Below are positions 17,662-26,467 of a stretch of DNA of 40,776 bases, piece by piece (the first letter of the stretch is position 1; each line of letters starts with the position of its first letter). The position numbers were made by a program, and so were the translations under genes. The stretch lies in NCBI GenBank assembly GCA_001873635.1, contig MNZK01000076.1, forward strand, positions 1-40,776, in the 5' to 3' direction. This DNA comes from Porphyromonadaceae bacterium CG2_30_38_12 (GTDB lineage Bacteria; Bacteroidota; Bacteroidia; Bacteroidales; Paludibacteraceae). The notes below the pieces were generated by a model, which did no database searches, had not been told where the DNA came from, and saw nothing but the letters and a program-made list of their open reading frames with translations.

Positions 17662-17985
17662 ATGAATTTACTAAGCATTTTACTACAAGCAGGCGCTTCG
17701 GGTGCTGCAAGCAATTACTCAGGGATCCTGATGATGGTTTTGATTTTTGTTGTGTTTTATTTTTTCATGATTCGCCCACAACAAAAACGACAAAAAGATA
17801 TTAAGAAACAACGCGAAGCTATGAAAGCGGGCGATAATGTAGTTACCTCTGGCGGCATTTACGGGAAAGTAAAAGACATTAAAGAAACAACTATCTTAAT
17901 CGAAATTGCTGATAACGTGCGCATTAAAGTGGACAAAAATTCTGTGTTTGCTTCGTCGGAAGATATTCAGGCTCCTGCCAAATAA
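17662..17985 (+). CDS. yajC: Sec translocon accessory subunit YajC
   Basis: 107 residues. A short N-terminus leads into one membrane segment (about 21-38, SGILMMVLIFVVFYFFMI), then the family motif RPQQKRQKD and a small cytoplasmic domain with GDNVVTSGGIYGKVKDI. YajC associates with SecDF and the SecYEG channel in the inner membrane and helps protein export. Length and layout are normal. It lies 93 bases after nusB and 10 bases before the YbbR-like gene. Confidence 0.95.
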   Translation: MNLLSILLQAGASGAASNYSGILMMVLIFVVFYFFMIRPQQKRQKDIKKQREAMKAGDNVVTSGGIYGKVKDIKETTILIEIADNVRIKVDKNSVFASSEDIQAPAK

Positions 17986-17995
17986 GAAAACTAAC

Positions 17996-18982
17996 ATGTT
18001 GAAAAAAAGCGTTCTAATCATAGTGCGTGCTTATCTTTTAAAGCTTAAATCATTCTTTCTAACGAAAGATGTTTTAAGCTTTTTGCTGTTTTTAGCATTC
18101 TCATTTGCATTTTGGCTTGTGAATACACTTGACAAAGAAAAGGAAACAGAAATTGCCATCCCCTTGCGTTATGTGGGTGTACCTGCCCAAATAGACCTCA
18201 CGCATACCAGTACAAGCTGGGTAAAAGTTACGGTAAAAGATAAGGGGATAAATCTTTTTGCCTATTCATCTGCCCGAATTAAGGCGATGACTATCGATTT
18301 GCAACGCAACTTTAACGAACGAGGCAAAATTGTGCTCACAAGCGACGAAATTCACTCCAAGCTTTCCAAATACCTGCTCCCAACCACATCGATAATCGAA
18401 ATTAAGCCCGATTCGGTTGTTTTGTCCTACGAAAAACTGTACGCCAAGCACGTACCTATCCAATTGAATGGCAAAATTAGCACAGCCCAACAATACGTGC
18501 TTAGCAGCGCGGTGCAACTTTCGCCCAATCGGATTACCATTTATGGACCCCAACACCTCATCAATAAATTACAGCAGGTAGAAACGACCTATTTTGAACT
18601 CACAGAAATTGATGGAAGCCGCGAACTTATTTTGCCTCTGAAACCCATAAAAAATATACGTTTTTCATCCATGGAAACCAAATTGAATGTAGATGCTGAA
18701 ATGTTTACCGAAAAAGAAATGTTTTTTCCTGTGCAAGTGATTAACTATCCCCCCAATTCGGTAGTACGCACTTTCCCGTCGCATATCAAACTGCGGTTTA
18801 ACGTTGGACTAAGTCATTTCAAACATGTTTCTACTCGTGATATCGATGTTGTGCTCGATTTTAATAAAATATTGAAAAATAAAGCAGAAAGCCCTACGCT
18901 CGAAATCATAAATAAAAGTGCCTATATCAGCAACTTGCGCAACGAAGTATCGACCGTTGAATATGTGATTGAAACCAACTAA
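17996..18982 (+). CDS. YbbR-like domain protein (CdaR-like), membrane anchored
   Basis: 328 residues from ATG 17996. An N-terminal membrane anchor (about 26-45, VLSFLLFLAFSFAFWLV) carries extracytoplasmic YbbR repeats with strands such as EIAIPLRYVGVPAQ, VPIQLNGKIS and SPNRITIYGPQHLI. In Firmicutes, YbbR/CdaR modulates the diadenylate cyclase CdaA; no cyclase is next to it here. A frame open to 17906 exists but overlaps yajC heavily. In many Bacteroidota coaE follows this gene; here a nucleotide-sugar cassette follows instead. Confidence in the family is good; the function in this phylum is unknown. Confidence 0.82.
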   Translation: MLKKSVLIIVRAYLLKLKSFFLTKDVLSFLLFLAFSFAFWLVNTLDKEKETEIAIPLRYVGVPAQIDLTHTSTSWVKVTVKDKGINLFAYSSARIKAMTIDLQRNFNERGKIVLTSDEIHSKLSKYLLPTTSIIEIKPDSVVLSYEKLYAKHVPIQLNGKISTAQQYVLSSAVQLSPNRITIYGPQHLINKLQQVETTYFELTEIDGSRELILPLKPIKNIRFSSMETKLNVDAEMFTEKEMFFPVQVINYPPNSVVRTFPSHIKLRFNVGLSHFKHVSTRDIDVVLDFNKILKNKAESPTLEIINKSAYISNLRNEVSTVEYVIETN

Positions 18983-19023
18983 TACCTATTCCTTAAAACA
19001 ATATAGCTCCTTAATTAAAAAGT

Positions 19024-20151
19024 ATGAATAACATTTCGATGGTGGATTTAACCACTCAATACGAGAAAATAAAGCACGAAGTAAATGCTGGCATTCAGCA
19101 GGTTATAGACTCTACTGCCTTTATAAAAGGCGGTAAGGTTACTGAGTTACAAGCAGAATTGGCAACTTATCTGCGCGTAAAACATGTGATTCCGGTAGGC
19201 AATGGAACGGATGCCTTGCAAATAGCCCTGATGGCTTTGGGCTTAAAGCCGGGCGACGAAGTGATAACACCTACTTTCACCTTTATTGCCACTGCCGAAG
19301 TGGTTGCACTTTTGGGGCTTACCCCCGTGCTGGTGGATGTGGATTTTGATACGTTTAATATGAATATCGATGCACTTCGCAGAGCCATAACCCCCAATAC
19401 GAAAGCCATTGTACCCGTGCATCTCTTTGGGCAACATGCCGACATGGAGTCCATTCTTCATATAGCGCACGAACATAATCTCTTTGTGGTGGAAGATGCC
19501 TGTCAGGCAATGGGCTCTGAATACACTTTTAGCGATGGTCGTAAAACACATGCCGGTTGCAGCGGCGACATAGGATGCACGTCATTTTTCCCTTCAAAAA
19601 ACTTAGGTTGCTTTGGCGATGGTGGTGCCATTTTTACAAACAACGATGACCTCGCAGCACGCATGCGTGCCATTGCTAACCATGGTATGGTCGTGCGCTA
19701 TTATCACGATTTAGTGGGTGTAAACTCGCGTTTAGATAGTATCCAAGCTGCTGTTTTGCAAGTGAAACTCCGCCATTTGGATACTTACATTGCTGCTCGT
19801 CAAGCGGCAGCAGCCTTTTACGATGCCGCATTTTCCAGAACAGACAAACTGATTATTCCCACGAAAAATGAACAGACCACGCACGCTTATCATCAATATA
19901 CGTTGAAATTGGTAGGCGTAAATCGCTCGGCTTTAATTAAGTATCTGAATGATAAAGGTATCCCTGCAATGATTTATTATCCAGTGCCTTTGCACATGCA
20001 ACAAGCATATCAGGATGTACGTTATAAAACTGGCGATTTCCCTGTGGCTGAAAAACTCTCGGAATGTGTGTTTTCCTTGCCCATGCACACAGAGCTTACC
20101 GATGAGCAACTAAAATATATTACGGATGCTGTTATGGATGGAATTTTATGA
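19024..20151 (+). CDS. wbpE: DegT/DnrJ/EryC1-type PLP aminotransferase, WbpE/WlbC-like
   Basis: 375 residues. The cofactor lysine is Lys192 in FFPSKNLGCFGDGG, and the Asp-x-x-Gln pair that holds pyridoxal phosphate is Asp158 and Gln161 (VVEDACQAMG). The N-terminal MVDLTTQYEKIKHEVNAGIQ and GTDALQIALMAL segments are typical of nucleotide-sugar aminotransferases. Because the next two genes match WbpD and WbpB, the most likely reaction is amination of UDP-2-acetamido-3-keto-glucuronate to the 3-amino sugar using glutamate. The stop overlaps the start of the acetyltransferase by four bases (ATGA), so the two are translationally coupled. Confidence 0.87.
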   Translation: MNNISMVDLTTQYEKIKHEVNAGIQQVIDSTAFIKGGKVTELQAELATYLRVKHVIPVGNGTDALQIALMALGLKPGDEVITPTFTFIATAEVVALLGLTPVLVDVDFDTFNMNIDALRRAITPNTKAIVPVHLFGQHADMESILHIAHEHNLFVVEDACQAMGSEYTFSDGRKTHAGCSGDIGCTSFFPSKNLGCFGDGGAIFTNNDDLAARMRAIANHGMVVRYYHDLVGVNSRLDSIQAAVLQVKLRHLDTYIAARQAAAAFYDAAFSRTDKLIIPTKNEQTTHAYHQYTLKLVGVNRSALIKYLNDKGIPAMIYYPVPLHMQQAYQDVRYKTGDFPVAEKLSECVFSLPMHTELTDEQLKYITDAVMDGIL

Positions 20152-20723
20152 ACAGCTACTATGCACACGAAACTGCCCTAGTTGATGCAGGTAGCGAAAT
20201 TGGTAATGGAACTAAGATTTGGCATTTCTCACACATCATGCCCGGTTGCGTGATTGGCGAAGGTTGTAACATTGGACAAAATGTTGTAATTTCGCCAGCG
20301 GTTGTGCTGGGGCGCAATGTAAAAATTCAGAATAATGTGTCAGTTTACACAGGTGTAATTTGTGAGGATGATGTTTTTTTAGGACCCTCCATGGTCTTTA
20401 CAAATGTTATCAATCCACGCAGCCATGTAAATAGGAAGAACGAATATTTAAAAACCGTGGTGCGCAAAGGTGCCAGTATTGGTGCTAATGCAACGGTGGT
20501 GTGTGGAAACGAAATTGGTGCTTATGCCTTGATAGGGGCTGGCGCTGTGATAACAAAAACCGTAAAGCCTTATGCCTTGGTTGTGGGCAATCCGGCACGT
20601 CAAATAGGCTGGGTGAGTGAGTATGGTCACAAATTACATTTCGACCAGGATAGTTTGGCTTTCTGTCCTGAAACGCAACAGCAATACCAACTTCGGGACG
20701 GCGAGGTTATTCGGATAAGCTAA
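20148..20723 (+). CDS. wbpD: Left-handed beta-helix acetyltransferase, WbpD/WlbB-like
   Basis: 191 residues. Hexapeptide repeats (GNGTKIWHFSHIMPGCVIGE onward, about 18-85 and 105-150) build a left-handed beta helix, and FTNVINPRSHVNRKNEYLKT matches the WbpD/WlbB subgroup. These enzymes acetylate the 3-amino group of UDP-2-acetamido-3-amino-2,3-dideoxy-D-glucuronate from acetyl-CoA. The product is a precursor of diacetamido uronic acid residues in surface polysaccharides. The motif IGAGAVITKTVKPYALVVGN near the C-terminus is standard for the fold. It overlaps the aminotransferase gene and precedes the dehydrogenase by 62 bases. Confidence 0.87.
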   Translation: MNSYYAHETALVDAGSEIGNGTKIWHFSHIMPGCVIGEGCNIGQNVVISPAVVLGRNVKIQNNVSVYTGVICEDDVFLGPSMVFTNVINPRSHVNRKNEYLKTVVRKGASIGANATVVCGNEIGAYALIGAGAVITKTVKPYALVVGNPARQIGWVSEYGHKLHFDQDSLAFCPETQQQYQLRDGEVIRIS

Positions 20724-20785
20724 ATTCAAATTACAAAATTGAGAAAAATTTTTTATAGAACAAAACAATTGATAACAAGATAAAT

Positions 20786-21805
20786 ATGATTAAATTTGCT
20801 GTAGTCGGTCAGGGGCATATTGGTAAACGCCACGCCGAAATGATTCGCCGAAATCCAGAATCGCAATTAGTAGCTGTGTGTGATGTGATTTCAAAAGCAG
20901 CTGCCAAGTTAGAGGATATTGAAGAACCCTATTTTAATTCCATCGACGATTTGTTGGCATCAAACTTAGAAATTGATGTAGTCAATATTTGTACTCCCAA
21001 TGCTTATCACGCTGACTATGCTCTGAGAGCATTACAAGCAAAAATACATGTGGTGATAGAAAAACCTATTGCTTTAACTAAAACAGATGCAGAAAAAATT
21101 CTTTTCAAATCGCTCGAAGTTTCGCATCACGTGTTTTGTGTGATGCAGAACCGGTATTCTCCTCCTTCAGTTTGGCTCAAGGAACTTATTGATAACCATA
21201 CGCTTGGCGATGTTTACATGGTCAAGTTAGATTGCTACTGGAACCGCGATGATCGTTATTATAAAAAAGGAAATTGGCATGGAGATGCGACTTTGGATGG
21301 TGGCACTTTGTTTACGCAATTCTCTCACTTTATCGACATTATGTATTGGCTCTTTGGCGACATTCAAAACATTCGAGGTAATTTTGCCGATTTCAACCAC
21401 CATGATTTGACCGACTTTGAAGACAGTGGCGTGGTAACTTTCGACTTTATAAATGGCGGCATGGGAAGCTTGAATTATTCTACTTCGGTGTGGGATACTA
21501 ACCTCGAAAGCAGCATTACTATTATTGGCTCCAAAGGCACTGTGAAAGTTGCCGGACAATATATGAACGAAGTAAGCTATTGCCACATAAAAGATTACGT
21601 TATGCCAACTTTAGCGCCTTCAAATCCGCCAAACGATTATGGTCTTTACAAAGGTTCGGCTCAAAATCATCATTATGTGATTGAAAATGTGATTGAAAAA
21701 TTAACTGACAAAGGTTCTATTACAACCAATGTGCTCGAAGGTCTCAAGGTCGTGGATATTATCGAGCGCATTTATGCTGTGCGCGATACGCAGTGGAAGA
21801 AATAA
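20786..21805 (+). CDS. wbpB: Gfo/Idh/MocA oxidoreductase, WbpB/WlbA-like UDP-GlcNAcA 3-dehydrogenase
   Basis: 339 residues. The N-terminal Rossmann fold starts MIKFAVVGQGHIGKRHAEMI, with the GxGxxG-like VGQGHIGKRH. EKPIALT (about 93-99) is the conserved Gfo/Idh motif. YWNRDDRYY, WHGDATLDGGTLFTQFSHFI and the catalytic-type His in SHFID resemble WbpB/WlbA, which oxidise UDP-N-acetylglucosamine uronate at C3 with NAD. Together with the previous two genes this gives oxidation, amination and acetylation at C3. The UDP-GlcNAc 6-dehydrogenase (WbpA) and the C2 epimerase (WbpI) are not in the window. Some other Gfo/Idh sugar dehydrogenase remains possible, but the neighbours make this assignment likely. 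Confidence 0.83.
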   Translation: MIKFAVVGQGHIGKRHAEMIRRNPESQLVAVCDVISKAAAKLEDIEEPYFNSIDDLLASNLEIDVVNICTPNAYHADYALRALQAKIHVVIEKPIALTKTDAEKILFKSLEVSHHVFCVMQNRYSPPSVWLKELIDNHTLGDVYMVKLDCYWNRDDRYYKKGNWHGDATLDGGTLFTQFSHFIDIMYWLFGDIQNIRGNFADFNHHDLTDFEDSGVVTFDFINGGMGSLNYSTSVWDTNLESSITIIGSKGTVKVAGQYMNEVSYCHIKDYVMPTLAPSNPPNDYGLYKGSAQNHHYVIENVIEKLTDKGSITTNVLEGLKVVDIIERIYAVRDTQWKK

Positions 21806-21883
21806 GTTGCCAAAAGAGCAATGCCTTTGAATAAGAAAATAAAAAATGGTTCATCTTCAACTTGTAACTAACTTCATAATTAA

Positions 21884-22351
21884 ATGATACAACGTATTCA
21901 GACTGTGTATTTGTTGGCAGTGATTATTCTTTCGATAATAACGCTCCTATCGGTGCAAGCAAGTTTTTTGGGAAATTCGGATGCAGCCAATTACATATTA
22001 AGCTACAAAGGAATATTTCAGGTGCAACCCACTGGAAACGAATTTGTTAAAAGCGTTTGGGCTCTTACGGCTCTGTGCACACTCATCCCTTTCGTGGCAG
22101 TGCTTAGTATTTTTGTGTACAAAAAAAGATTGCTTCAAATTCGTTTATCCATTATAAATAGTGTACTTTTGGTAGGATATTATGGTTTACTGTTTATTTA
22201 TTTGTGGCAAGCCAGCACCGCTTTGGATGCTAATTGGCATTTAAAAATGGTTGCAGCATTCCCCTTGGTAAATATCGTTTTAACTTTTTTGGCTATTCGT
22301 GCCATTGGCAAAGATGAAGCACTGATTAAATCACTCCATAGATTACGATAA
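21884..22351 (+). CDS. DUF4293 family membrane protein
   Basis: 155 residues with four hydrophobic segments (about 7-27, 60-82, 92-112 and 122-142). It begins MIQRIQTVYLLAVIILSI, the standard start of the Bacteroidota-specific family DUF4293. Function is unknown. It starts a tight group with the nucleoside phosphorylase (2-base gap) and mnmE (17-base gap), which suggests one operon. Confidence 0.82.
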   Translation: MIQRIQTVYLLAVIILSIITLLSVQASFLGNSDAANYILSYKGIFQVQPTGNEFVKSVWALTALCTLIPFVAVLSIFVYKKRLLQIRLSIINSVLLVGYYGLLFIYLWQASTALDANWHLKMVAAFPLVNIVLTFLAIRAIGKDEALIKSLHRLR

Positions 22352-22353
22352 AA

Positions 22354-23223
22354 ATGAAACATTTTCCACCCTCCGAATTAATCGTTAATAGCGATGGCAG
22401 TATTTTTCACTTACATTTAAAGCCTGAGCAATTGGCTGATAATGTGATACTTGTTGGAGATCCTGGTCGTGTAGCTTTGATAGCTGAATATTTCGATTCG
22501 AAGGAATGCTCCGTGTCGAGCAGGGAATTTAACACCATCACAGGCATTTATAACGGCAAACGAATCTCGGTCATTTCTACCGGCATTGGCACCGACAACA
22601 TCGACATTGTGATGAATGAGCTCGATGCCTTATCTAATATTGATTTAGAGCAGCGGGTCGAAAAAAGTACTTTCCGCCAACTTACCATAGTTCGTATAGG
22701 CACTTCGGGTGGCATGCAACCCGACATTCCGCTGGGAAGCTTTTTGATATCCGAAAAGTCCATAGGCTTTGATGGTATGCTTAATTTTTATGCCGGACGC
22801 GATGCTGTGAGCGACCTGGCATTTGAAGAAGCTATGAAGCAACAGTTGGATTGGAATCCTCAGCTGGCAGCGCCTTATGTGGTGGCAGCCGATGCCGAAT
22901 TGGTAAACCGTATTGGACAAGATGATATGCTAAGAGGCATAACGATTTCGGCAAATGGATTTTATGGACCACAAGGGCGCGTGTTGCGTTTGAACTTAGC
23001 CGACATGCTCCTGAATGATAAGATTGAAAGTTTTCGTTATGGCGAACACAAAATAACTAATTACGAAATGGAAAGCTCGGCTATTGCCGGCTTATCCAAA
23101 CTCATGGGACATAAAGCCATGACCGTGTGTTGTATCATTGCTAACCGCCGCGTGGAAGCCGCCAATACAGATTACAAACCATATATCGAAAAGTTAGTAA
23201 AGACAGTGTTGGATAGATTATAA
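22354..23223 (+). CDS. Nucleoside phosphorylase (uridine phosphorylase-like)
   Basis: 289 residues of the PNP/UDP family. VILVGDPGRVALIAEYF forms the phosphate-binding start, and STGIGTDNIDIVMNEL and IVRIGTSGGMQPDIPLGSF are family motifs. NYEMESSAIAGLSKLMGHKA holds the Glu-Met-Glu ribose-binding motif, here YEMESS. The enzyme splits nucleosides with phosphate into base and ribose-1-phosphate in salvage. The pattern is closest to uridine phosphorylase-like proteins, but base preference cannot be decided from sequence alone, so no symbol is given. It lies in the DUF4293-mnmE operon. Confidence 0.87.
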   Translation: MKHFPPSELIVNSDGSIFHLHLKPEQLADNVILVGDPGRVALIAEYFDSKECSVSSREFNTITGIYNGKRISVISTGIGTDNIDIVMNELDALSNIDLEQRVEKSTFRQLTIVRIGTSGGMQPDIPLGSFLISEKSIGFDGMLNFYAGRDAVSDLAFEEAMKQQLDWNPQLAAPYVVAADAELVNRIGQDDMLRGITISANGFYGPQGRVLRLNLADMLLNDKIESFRYGEHKITNYEMESSAIAGLSKLMGHKAMTVCCIIANRRVEAANTDYKPYIEKLVKTVLDRL

Positions 23224-23240
23224 ATTAGAAAATTGTTGGC

Positions 23241-24686
23241 ATGATGAAGAGCAAAAACATAGTTGACAAAACGAACATTCCCTCCTCTGCAGTTGGGGGC
23301 AGCACCATTGCTGCTATATCTACTGCGCCTGGCGTGGGTGGTATTGCTGTGATTCGTGTTTCGGGTTCGGAAGCAATATCAGTGTGTGAGCATATTTACA
23401 AGCCCAAAAATCGAGCCCTTTCCATACGTTCGCAGGAGGGTTTCACACTAAGTTTTGGGAATATTTTTGATGGCACGAACGAAACAGTGGATGAGGTATT
23501 GATTGCTGTTTTTAAAGCACCACACTCCTTTACGGGTGAGGATGTTGTGGAAATTTCGTGTCATGGTTCGCGCTATGTGCAGCAAAAAATTCTTACTTTA
23601 CTCATTGAAAACGGATGCGCGTTGGCGCAGCCTGGCGAATTTACGCAGCGTGCTTTTCTTAACGGGAAAATGGATTTACTGCAAGCCGAAGCCGTTGCCG
23701 ACCTCATTGCTTCAACATCAGCAGCATCGCACAAAATGGCTATGCAGCAAATGCGCGGCGGTTTTTCTACCGAACTTATGCAGCTGCGCACACAATTGCT
23801 TAACTTTGTGTCGTTGATAGAGTTAGAACTCGATTTTTCGGAAGAGGATGTGGAGTTTGCTAACAGAATACAGTTGAAAACGCTCGTGGAAACCATCACA
23901 GAACACATCGTAAAATTGTCAAATTCTTTCAGCCTTGGTAATGCGTTAAAAAATGGCATTCCGGTAGCTTTGGTAGGCGAAACAAATGTGGGAAAATCGA
24001 CCCTGCTCAATGTGTTGCTCAACGAAGAAAAAGCAATCGTTTCGGACATACATGGCACTACGCGCGATGTGATTGAAGATGCTGTAACTATCCAAGGTGT
24101 CTGCTTTCGATTTATCGATACGGCAGGCATTCGCAATACCAAAGATAAGATTGAAAACATGGGTATTGAGCGGACGTATCAGAAAATTGAACAAGCCTCC
24201 ATTGTGCTTTGGATTCTCGACTGCACCGAACTAAGCGAACATATTGAGTGGCTCACTTCAAAAATTGAAGAACGCGCTGCAGGGAAAAAAATCATTTTAG
24301 TTTTTAATAAAATTGACAAAATCGCTTTGGAAGAGCGCGCAATTCTGAAGCAGTTGTTCAGTCAGTTCGAGGGCGAACGAATTTATATTTCGGCGAAAAA
24401 TAAGCTCAATTTGCAAACGCTCGAAAAAGCCTTGTTGCGCGCAGCTCGGCTACCCGAAATTGAGCCAGGCGATGTTGTAGTAAACAACATACGTCATTAC
24501 GAAGCCCTACAAAAGGCACTTGCTGCCATACAGCGTGTTAGCGAAGGCCTTGAAAGCGGCATTTCGAGCGAATTTCTTTCGCAAGATATTCGTGAGTGCC
24601 TCAACTACATAGGCGAAATAACAGGACACATATCCAACCACGAAATTTTAGGTAATATTTTTGGTAAATTCTGTATTGGAAAATAA
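23241..24686 (+). CDS. mnmE: tRNA modification GTPase MnmE
   Basis: 481 residues. With MnmG it forms the aminomethyl-type modification at U34 of several tRNAs. The N-terminal folate-binding domain contains STIAAISTAPGVGGIAVIRV (from about 21). The G domain has G1 GETNVGKST (246-254), G3 DTAG (293-296) and the guanine-specificity motif NKIDK. The C-terminal FCIGK motif (477-481) with the conserved Cys478 is intact. The start has about 18 residues more than most homologues; ATG 23241 and 23244 are adjacent and either could serve. A short hairpin follows 30 bases after the stop. Confidence 0.95.
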   Translation: MMKSKNIVDKTNIPSSAVGGSTIAAISTAPGVGGIAVIRVSGSEAISVCEHIYKPKNRALSIRSQEGFTLSFGNIFDGTNETVDEVLIAVFKAPHSFTGEDVVEISCHGSRYVQQKILTLLIENGCALAQPGEFTQRAFLNGKMDLLQAEAVADLIASTSAASHKMAMQQMRGGFSTELMQLRTQLLNFVSLIELELDFSEEDVEFANRIQLKTLVETITEHIVKLSNSFSLGNALKNGIPVALVGETNVGKSTLLNVLLNEEKAIVSDIHGTTRDVIEDAVTIQGVCFRFIDTAGIRNTKDKIENMGIERTYQKIEQASIVLWILDCTELSEHIEWLTSKIEERAAGKKIILVFNKIDKIALEERAILKQLFSQFEGERIYISAKNKLNLQTLEKALLRAARLPEIEPGDVVVNNIRHYEALQKALAAIQRVSEGLESGISSEFLSQDIRECLNYIGEITGHISNHEILGNIFGKFCIGK

Positions 24687-24715
24687 TCCCGAATAATCCC
24701 GAATTTTCATTCATT

Positions 24716-24745
24716 AGTATCAATTAGCATTGATACTTCTAATTT
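24716..24745 (+). terminator. Weak terminator-like hairpin after mnmE
   Basis: AGTATCAA (24716-24723) and TTGATACT (24730-24737) pair perfectly around a six-base loop, followed by TCTAATTTT. The stem is AT-rich and the T run broken, so termination would be moderate. Confidence 0.45.
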
Positions 24746-24837
24746 TGTGTTACGATTCGAAATTAGTTCAATCGTGGGGTTTTCTAAGGAGGTTTTTTTT
24801 CTATTTATTATCGCTCTGTTAGTGCGTAATTTAACAA

Positions 24838-24914
24838 ACCGCTGTAAACCGAATGGTACGTACGGTGATGTGAAAAGGCAGTGAGCGAACTAATCGCTCA
24901 CTGCCTACTCGATT
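24838..24914 (+). ncRNA. Group II intron relic: domains V and VI only
   Basis: ACCGCTGTA (24838-24846) can pair with TACGGTGAT (24861-24869) with one mismatch. AACC (24847-24850) pairs mostly with GGTA (24855-24858) around the tetraloop GAAT. A two-base CG bulge on the 3' side (24859-24860) sits where domain V has its conserved bulge. A second hairpin of 12 perfect pairs follows (24877-24888 with 24894-24905), in the place of domain VI, and then TACTCGATT, which resembles the 3' end of Bacteroidota group II introns. No reverse transcriptase ORF or domain I is present in the 334-base gap between mnmE and lpd, so only the 3' tail of an intron remains. The 12-bp hairpin could also terminate lpd transcription from the other strand. 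Confidence 0.6.
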
Positions 24915-25020
24915 TTATGCTTCAATGCAAAAATAGTAAATGGAGTTAAAATGGTCATTCTATTCAATCAGTTTACTGTTAAGTTTTGCAGTTTGGCTTA
25001 CAAAAAAATCCGCTGCCTTC

Positions 25021-26433
25021 TTATTTCTTTGCTGGCTTATACAAGTGCGACGAATGTCCGTAAAATAATTCAGCTGCTTCCATGACCGTTTCTGAAAGCG
25101 TTGGGTGGGGGTGGATGGTGAGTGCTAAATCTTTGACGGTTGCGCCCATTTCAATGGCTAACACGGCTTCGGCTATCATTTCGCCCGCTCCCGGTCCACA
25201 AAGTCCGATACCCAAAACACGTTCGGTTTCGGGGTCAACAATAATTTTCGTAACCCCATCGCTGCGGTCGAGTGTTGTTGCACGTCCGCTGGCTGCCCAT
25301 GGGAATTTTGCCACTTCGTATTTCACACCTTTGGCATTTGCCTGATTTTCGGTAATGCCTGCCCAAGCTATTTCGGGGTCGGTAAATACTACTGCTGGAA
25401 TTGCCAATGGTTCAAAAGCTACTCGCTTTCCCAAAATGGCATCCACAGCCACCCGTGCTTCGTGTGAAGCTTTGTGTGCTAACATGGGTTCGCCCACAAT
25501 ATCGCCAATGGCATAAATGCTATTGTCGTTGGTTTTCAACGTATTATCTGCGATTATCCAACCGCGTTCGTTTACTTGAACTTGGGTATTTTCCAAACCT
25601 AATCCAGCAGTTTGTGGTTTGCGCCCGATGGACATCAAAACGTAATCGTACAGTTGTTCTTCTATAAGACCTTCTTTATTGGCAATTTTTACCGATAAAC
25701 CATCGCCAACTTCTTTTATTTCAGTTACTTTAGATTGTAACATGATTTTGCTGAACGAATGCTCCAAGCGTTTTTGTAAATGTGCAACCAAATCTTGATC
25801 GGCTCCCGGAAGTATTCTGTCCATAAACTCCACGACTGAAACTTTGGTGCCAAGTGCAGCATACACCGAGCCGAGTTCCAACCCAATATAACCGCCACCC
25901 ACTACCAAAAGGCTTTTTGGGATAGTTGGCAAGTCGAGCGCCGAAGTGGAATTTAGTAATCGCTTGCTGTCGATTTGTAGCGACGGAACGGTAGCAATCA
26001 CCGAACCGATGGCAATGATAGCTTTGTCGTAGCTAATTTCTTGCAAAGCCCCATCTTCTTTGGTAACCACAATGCTATTGGACGAAGCAAATTTGGCTCT
26101 TCCCTGCACAAAATTAATTTTACGTTGTTTGGAAAGCACACCCAATCCGCCGGTAAGTTTTCCAACAACTTTATCTTTAAAAGCTCTGAGTTGGTCAATA
26201 TCAATTTTTGGTTCTCCAAAATCAACGCCCCATGCTTTTGCTTCTTTCGTTTCGTTAATCAACTTTGCTACGTGCAGCAAAGCTTTGGATGGAATGCAAC
26301 CACGATACAGACACACGCCACCAGGATTTTTTTCCAGATCGACCAAGGTAACGTTCATGCCCATATCAGCAGCATAAAATGCAGCAGCATAACCGCCAGG
26401 TCCACCACCAATAACAACAATATTTTGACTCAT
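25021..26433 (-). CDS. lpd: Dihydrolipoyl dehydrogenase (E3) of the pyruvate dehydrogenase complex
   Basis: 470 residues. The FAD-binding motif is VVIGGGPGGYAAA (6-18). The redox-active pair is Cys41 and Cys46 in GGVCLYRGCIPSK, with LYRG in place of the more usual LNVG between them. The NAD-binding motif is VVGGGYIGLELG in the middle, and the catalytic base pair His443 and Glu448 is in HPHPTLSE at the dimer interface. E3 reoxidises the lipoyl group of E2 and reduces NAD. It is the last gene of the aceE-aceF-lpd operon, 34 bases after aceF, which ties it to this complex, though E3 may be shared with other complexes. Confidence 0.93.
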   Translation of the reverse strand: MSQNIVVIGGGPGGYAAAFYAADMGMNVTLVDLEKNPGGVCLYRGCIPSKALLHVAKLINETKEAKAWGVDFGEPKIDIDQLRAFKDKVVGKLTGGLGVLSKQRKINFVQGRAKFASSNSIVVTKEDGALQEISYDKAIIAIGSVIATVPSLQIDSKRLLNSTSALDLPTIPKSLLVVGGGYIGLELGSVYAALGTKVSVVEFMDRILPGADQDLVAHLQKRLEHSFSKIMLQSKVTEIKEVGDGLSVKIANKEGLIEEQLYDYVLMSIGRKPQTAGLGLENTQVQVNERGWIIADNTLKTNDNSIYAIGDIVGEPMLAHKASHEARVAVDAILGKRVAFEPLAIPAVVFTDPEIAWAGITENQANAKGVKYEVAKFPWAASGRATTLDRSDGVTKIIVDPETERVLGIGLCGPGAGEMIAEAVLAIEMGATVKDLALTIHPHPTLSETVMEAAELFYGHSSHLYKPAKK

Positions 26434-26467
26434 AAAAGTTAAATTGTAAATGAATAAATAGTAAATT

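Noticed and set aside
17906-17995. Upstream start for the YbbR-like gene at 17906
   Set aside because: It would overlap yajC by 80 bases with residues that do not fit the family; ATG 17996 leads directly into the membrane anchor.
23573-24160. Long antisense frames within mnmE, and similar frames within aceE, aceF, lpd and the TonB genes
   Set aside because: They lie opposite conserved coding regions, show no family motifs and follow from codon bias of the true genes.
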